Below the pieces are notes generated by a model. That model did no database searches. It was not told the origin of the DNA and saw only the letters and a list, made by a program, of their open reading frames with translations. The position numbers and the translations under genes are program-made. From positions 1 through 6,148 of the forward strand of contig JALHJD010000184.1 in the NCBI GenBank assembly GCA_022837185.1: 6,148 bases of DNA, read 5' to 3'. Source of the DNA: Desulfobacteraceae bacterium (GTDB lineage: Bacteria; Desulfobacterota; Desulfobulbia; Desulfobulbales; Desulfobulbaceae). Positions 3,493-6,148 of the stretch are shown piece after piece. Every line of letters begins with the position of its first letter. Position 1 is the first letter of the stretch.

Positions 3493-6042
3493 ATGAATAT
3501 GCCGGAAATTGTGAATATTGACCATATCCTGCCGTTTGTCAGGAAGCCGGGCCGGTATGCCGGGGGCGAACTCCACGCCTCGGTAAGGAACTGGCATGAC
3601 GCCGAGGTTCGTTTCGCCCTTGTCTTTCCGGACCTGTATGAAATCGGCATGTCCCATTTCGGCCTCCAGATCCTCTACCATATCCTGAACAGCCGGGAGG
3701 GAATGCTTGCCGAGCGGTGCTATGCGCCTGATCTGGATATGGAGGGGGAGCTGCGCCGCCGTGGAATGCCCCTGTTTGCCATCGAATCCCGCCGTCCCCT
3801 TGCCGATTTTGATGTGATCGGCATTACCCTGCCCTACGAACTGTGCTACACCAATATCCTCACCATCCTCGATCTTGCCGGGATTCCGCTTCGGGCAAAG
3901 GCAAGGGAGGAAACCGCTCCCCTGGTGATCGGGGGCGGGTCCTGCAGCATGAATCCCGAGCCGGTGGCGGATTTTTTTGATGCCGTGGTTCTGGGAGACG
4001 GGGAGGAGGTCATCCTGGAGGTGGCCGAAGCCGTGCGCCGGGCCAAGAGGGAGGGAACGGCGCGCCCGGATGTACTGATCGGACTGTCTCAAATCCCGGG
4101 GGTCTATGTTCCCGCCTTTTTCGCCCCCCAATATGCCGGTTCGCAATTGCGGGGAATTCATCCTCTGCGGCCGGAATACACGTCCGTTCGACGGCGGGTG
4201 CTGCCCGGGCTGCCGAAAGCCGAGGAAGGAGGCAGCCCCCTGGTGCCCGTGGTCAAACCCATCCATGATCGGCTGGCGATCGAGATCGCCCGGGGCTGTA
4301 CCCGTGGATGTCGCTTCTGTCAGGCCGGCGTCATTTACCGTCCGGTCCGCGAGCGCTCCATCGACGATATTCTGGAGGCCGCCGAGAAGGGAATTGCCTG
4401 CAGCGGCTTCGAGGAACTGGCGCTGCTGTCGCTCTCCTCCGGGGACTATTCCTGTCTGCCGGAACTGATGACCGAATTGATGGATCGGTTTGCCGGGCGG
4501 TACGTTTCGATTTCCATGCCGTCCATGCGGGTCGGCACCCTGACCCCGGAAATAATGAACCAGATCAGGCGGGTCCGCATGACCGGCTTCACCGTCGCGC
4601 CGGAAGCGGGAACCGACAGGCTGCGGGAGGTGATCAACAAGGGCATCAGCGAGGTTGACCTGCTGCAGACCTGCCGGGATGCCTTTGCCCTGGGCTGGGA
4701 CCTGATCAAGTTGTATTTCATGATCGGTCTGCCGACTGAAACCATGGAGGATGTCGAGGCAATAGTCGATCTGGCCCGCCGGGCGAGAGGTGAAGCGGGC
4801 CCGCGGGCAAAACGTGTGCAGATCAACGTCAGCGTCGGCACCTTTGTGCCGAAACCGCACACCCCCTTCCAGTGGGAGCGGCAGCTCAGCCTGGAGGAGT
4901 CGCAGGGCCTGATCGATCATCTCAAGGGCCTGCTGCCCCGGCGGGGTTTCAAGCTGAAGTGGCATGACCCTCGCCAGAGTGTGATGGAAGGCGTCTTTTC
5001 CCGCGGCGATCGGCGTCTGGCCGGCCTCATCGAAACCGCCTGGAAGTCGGGCGCCCGCCTGGACGGGTGGTCCGAGCACTACAGGCTGGAGCACTGGCAG
5101 GATGCCGCCGGGGAGTGCGGGATTGATCTCAACTCCTATCTCCGGGCCAGGGATCCCGGCGAGGCGCTGCCCTGGGACCACCTTGACAGCGGGGTGGACC
5201 GTGAATTTCTCGCCCGGGAGCGCGAGCGGGCCCTGGAGCGTGAGTATACCCCGGACTGCCGGACCGCCGGCTGTCAGCAGTGCGGTCTGTGCGACTTCCG
5301 CACCATCAGGCCGGTGATCTGCACCCGGGGGAAGAAGGAGCGGTGCCCGGCCGAAAAAACCCACCCCCCAGCCGCTGCGTCCCGGGATGAACAGCAGCCT
5401 CGCTTCAGGTACCGGATTCATTATACCAGGCTGGGCGACAGCCGTTTTTTCAGCCACCTCGAAATACTGCAGCTGGTCTTTCGCGCCCTTCGCCGCGCCA
5501 GGGTTGCTGTTCTGCATTCCCGGGGATTCAATCCGACACCCCGGGTATCTTTCGGCGCGGCGCTGCCGGTGGGCATGGAGAGCGAGGTCGAGTACTTCGA
5601 CATGGAAGTGGCCTCGCCGTTGCAGGACCCCGCTGCCCTTGGCGTTGCCCTTGGCCTCGAATTGCCGCCAGGGATGCGGGTAACCGGCGTTGAACCGGCC
5701 CCAACCGCCGAAGCGGGAACCATCGTGACCGCCTATGAGGCGGTGCTGCCCGGGCCGCACCCGGTCGAACGGCTGCAACGGATCGGTGAATTTCTGGCCG
5801 GGGACAGCTTTGTGATCGAACGGTCCCGCAAGGGCAGACGGTCTGAACTCGACATCCGCCCCCTGGTCAGGTCCCTGAGGATCGACCACGGAACGCTCAG
5901 GTTCGAGCTCATCGCACATCAGGGTCGGCCGGGCGTGAATCCCCGGCAGATCATGGTGGAGGTTCTCGGTCTTTCAGAACGGGAGACGCTGCTTTCCAGG
6001 GTCAGAAAAACAAAGCGTGTTGAGTTGCATGCAAATACTTGA
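3493..6042 (+). CDS. Fused B12-binding-like/radical SAM protein with DUF2344 domain (TIGR03960 + TIGR03936 type)
   Basis: 849 residues. The ATG at 3493 is preferred over the one at 3499 because GGAA is six bases upstream of it. Residues about 38-200 form a B12-binding-like Rossmann domain (VRFALVFPDLYEIGMSHFG, then LVIGGGSCSMNPEP at 144-156). Its DLYEIG (47-52) stands where classical cobalamin domains have DxHxxG, so the axial His is replaced by Tyr. The radical SAM domain spans about 255-490, with C269-x3-C273-x2-C276 (CTRGCRFC) for the 4Fe-4S cluster and FVPKPHTPFQW at 451-461. A second Cys cluster is C589-x4-C594-x2-C597-x2-C600, followed by C610 and C618. Residues about 638-830 (FRYRIHYTRLGDSRFFSHLEI, RGFNPTPRVSFGAALPVGMES) are the DUF2344 or radical-SAM-linked domain, which in many bacteria is a separate neighbouring gene. 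The reaction and substrate are not established for this family; it is often found near ribonuclease G and ribosomal protein L21/L27 genes, hinting at RNA or ribosome modification. Family assignment is secure; function is open. Confidence 0.92.
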   Translation: MNMPEIVNIDHILPFVRKPGRYAGGELHASVRNWHDAEVRFALVFPDLYEIGMSHFGLQILYHILNSREGMLAERCYAPDLDMEGELRRRGMPLFAIESRRPLADFDVIGITLPYELCYTNILTILDLAGIPLRAKAREETAPLVIGGGSCSMNPEPVADFFDAVVLGDGEEVILEVAEAVRRAKREGTARPDVLIGLSQIPGVYVPAFFAPQYAGSQLRGIHPLRPEYTSVRRRVLPGLPKAEEGGSPLVPVVKPIHDRLAIEIARGCTRGCRFCQAGVIYRPVRERSIDDILEAAEKGIACSGFEELALLSLSSGDYSCLPELMTELMDRFAGRYVSISMPSMRVGTLTPEIMNQIRRVRMTGFTVAPEAGTDRLREVINKGISEVDLLQTCRDAFALGWDLIKLYFMIGLPTETMEDVEAIVDLARRARGEAGPRAKRVQINVSVGTFVPKPHTPFQWERQLSLEESQGLIDHLKGLLPRRGFKLKWHDPRQSVMEGVFSRGDRRLAGLIETAWKSGARLDGWSEHYRLEHWQDAAGECGIDLNSYLRARDPGEALPWDHLDSGVDREFLARERERALEREYTPDCRTAGCQQCGLCDFRTIRPVICTRGKKERCPAEKTHPPAAASRDEQQPRFRYRIHYTRLGDSRFFSHLEILQLVFRALRRARVAVLHSRGFNPTPRVSFGAALPVGMESEVEYFDMEVASPLQDPAALGVALGLELPPGMRVTGVEPAPTAEAGTIVTAYEAVLPGPHPVERLQRIGEFLAGDSFVIERSRKGRRSELDIRPLVRSLRIDHGTLRFELIAHQGRPGVNPRQIMVEVLGLSERETLLSRVRKTKRVELHANT

Positions 6043-6071
6043 GTTGCTCCGGGAGAATATGGTAAGGAGAG

Positions 6072-6148
6072 ATGTTTTTCATAAAGAATCCGGGAGCAAA
6101 AATCGGGGCAGAGGTTGCTCGGGATCCTGTCTCAGGGCTGATGTACAT
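6072..6148 (+). CDS. Possible start of the next gene, 3' partial
   Basis: The frame opens at ATG 6072 after a stop at 6063 and runs off the right edge, giving 25 residues (MFFIKNPGAKIGAEVARDPV...). AAGGAG (6064-6069) is a strong ribosome sequence but only two bases from this ATG, which is closer than usual. The residue mix looks protein-like, unlike the overlapping frame from ATG 6059, which is Arg/Gly/Ser/Cys-rich. It does not start like the ribonuclease G often found after this radical SAM gene. No family can be named. Confidence 0.35.
   Translation, partial: MFFIKNPGAKIGAEVARDPVSGLMY

Noticed and set aside
3427..5919. An 830-codon minus-strand open frame opposite the radical SAM gene
   Set aside because: The plus strand carries a well-supported radical SAM protein with motifs in order. 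The antisense product is low-complexity Pro/Gly/His/Gln-rich and has no start signal of note.
6037..6043. CTTGAGT, a half-site of the HspR operator (HAIR, CTTGAGT-N7-ACTCAAG)
   Set aside because: The second half-site is absent at the required spacing, and the sequence overlaps the stop of the radical SAM gene.
6043..6120. Terminator after the radical SAM gene
   Set aside because: TTGCTC/GAGCAA arms can pair in several ways, but loops are long or stems only six bases, and no T-run follows.

Overview
The window looks like chromosomal DNA of a GC-rich anaerobic bacterium of the Desulfuromonadales/Geobacteraceae type (Desulfobacterota). Three things suggest this: a NrfD/PsrC-type quinone-linked membrane subunit, a long fused radical SAM protein of the TIGR03960 + TIGR03936 (DUF2344) kind, and a MerR-type regulator with a Cys-Trp/Cys/Cys tail. 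The assignment is inferred from protein style, not from a marker gene.

Layout. (1) Positions 1-1001, +: 3' part of a NrfD/PsrC-like integral membrane subunit, whose start and likely partner subunits lie to the left. (2) Positions 1031-1062: a strong stem-loop without a U-tract. (3) Positions 1087-1455, +: a small MerR-family regulator, closed by a textbook intrinsic terminator at 1485-1520. (4) Positions 1521-2225: about 700 bases without a credible gene. This is a dense mosaic of repeats: heptamer arrays in one orientation on the left and the opposite orientation on the right, a tandemly duplicated composite unit, and two copies of a paired-hairpin palindromic element. (5) Positions 2226-3338, -: an exported protein with two AMIN-like beta domains joined by a Pro/Ala/Glu-rich linker; it converges on the MerR gene across the repeat island. 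(6) Positions 3339-3492: a divergent control region in which two good sigma-70-type promoters interpenetrate. (7) Positions 3493-6042, +: an 849-residue protein with a B12-binding-like domain, a radical SAM domain, a Cys cluster and a DUF2344 domain. (8) From 6072 to the right edge, +: a possible start of the next gene.

How the parts fit. The nrfD-like gene and the merR-like gene are co-directional and 85 bases apart, so the regulator may be read through from the respiratory operon or may control it. The AMIN gene and the radical SAM gene are unrelated in apparent function but have overlapping promoters, so their transcription may be mutually exclusive at any instant. I see no defence system, CRISPR array, transposase, tRNA or rRNA. 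The least ordinary parts are the repeat island, the overlapping divergent promoters, the Cys motif of the MerR protein, and the fused uncharacterised radical SAM protein.
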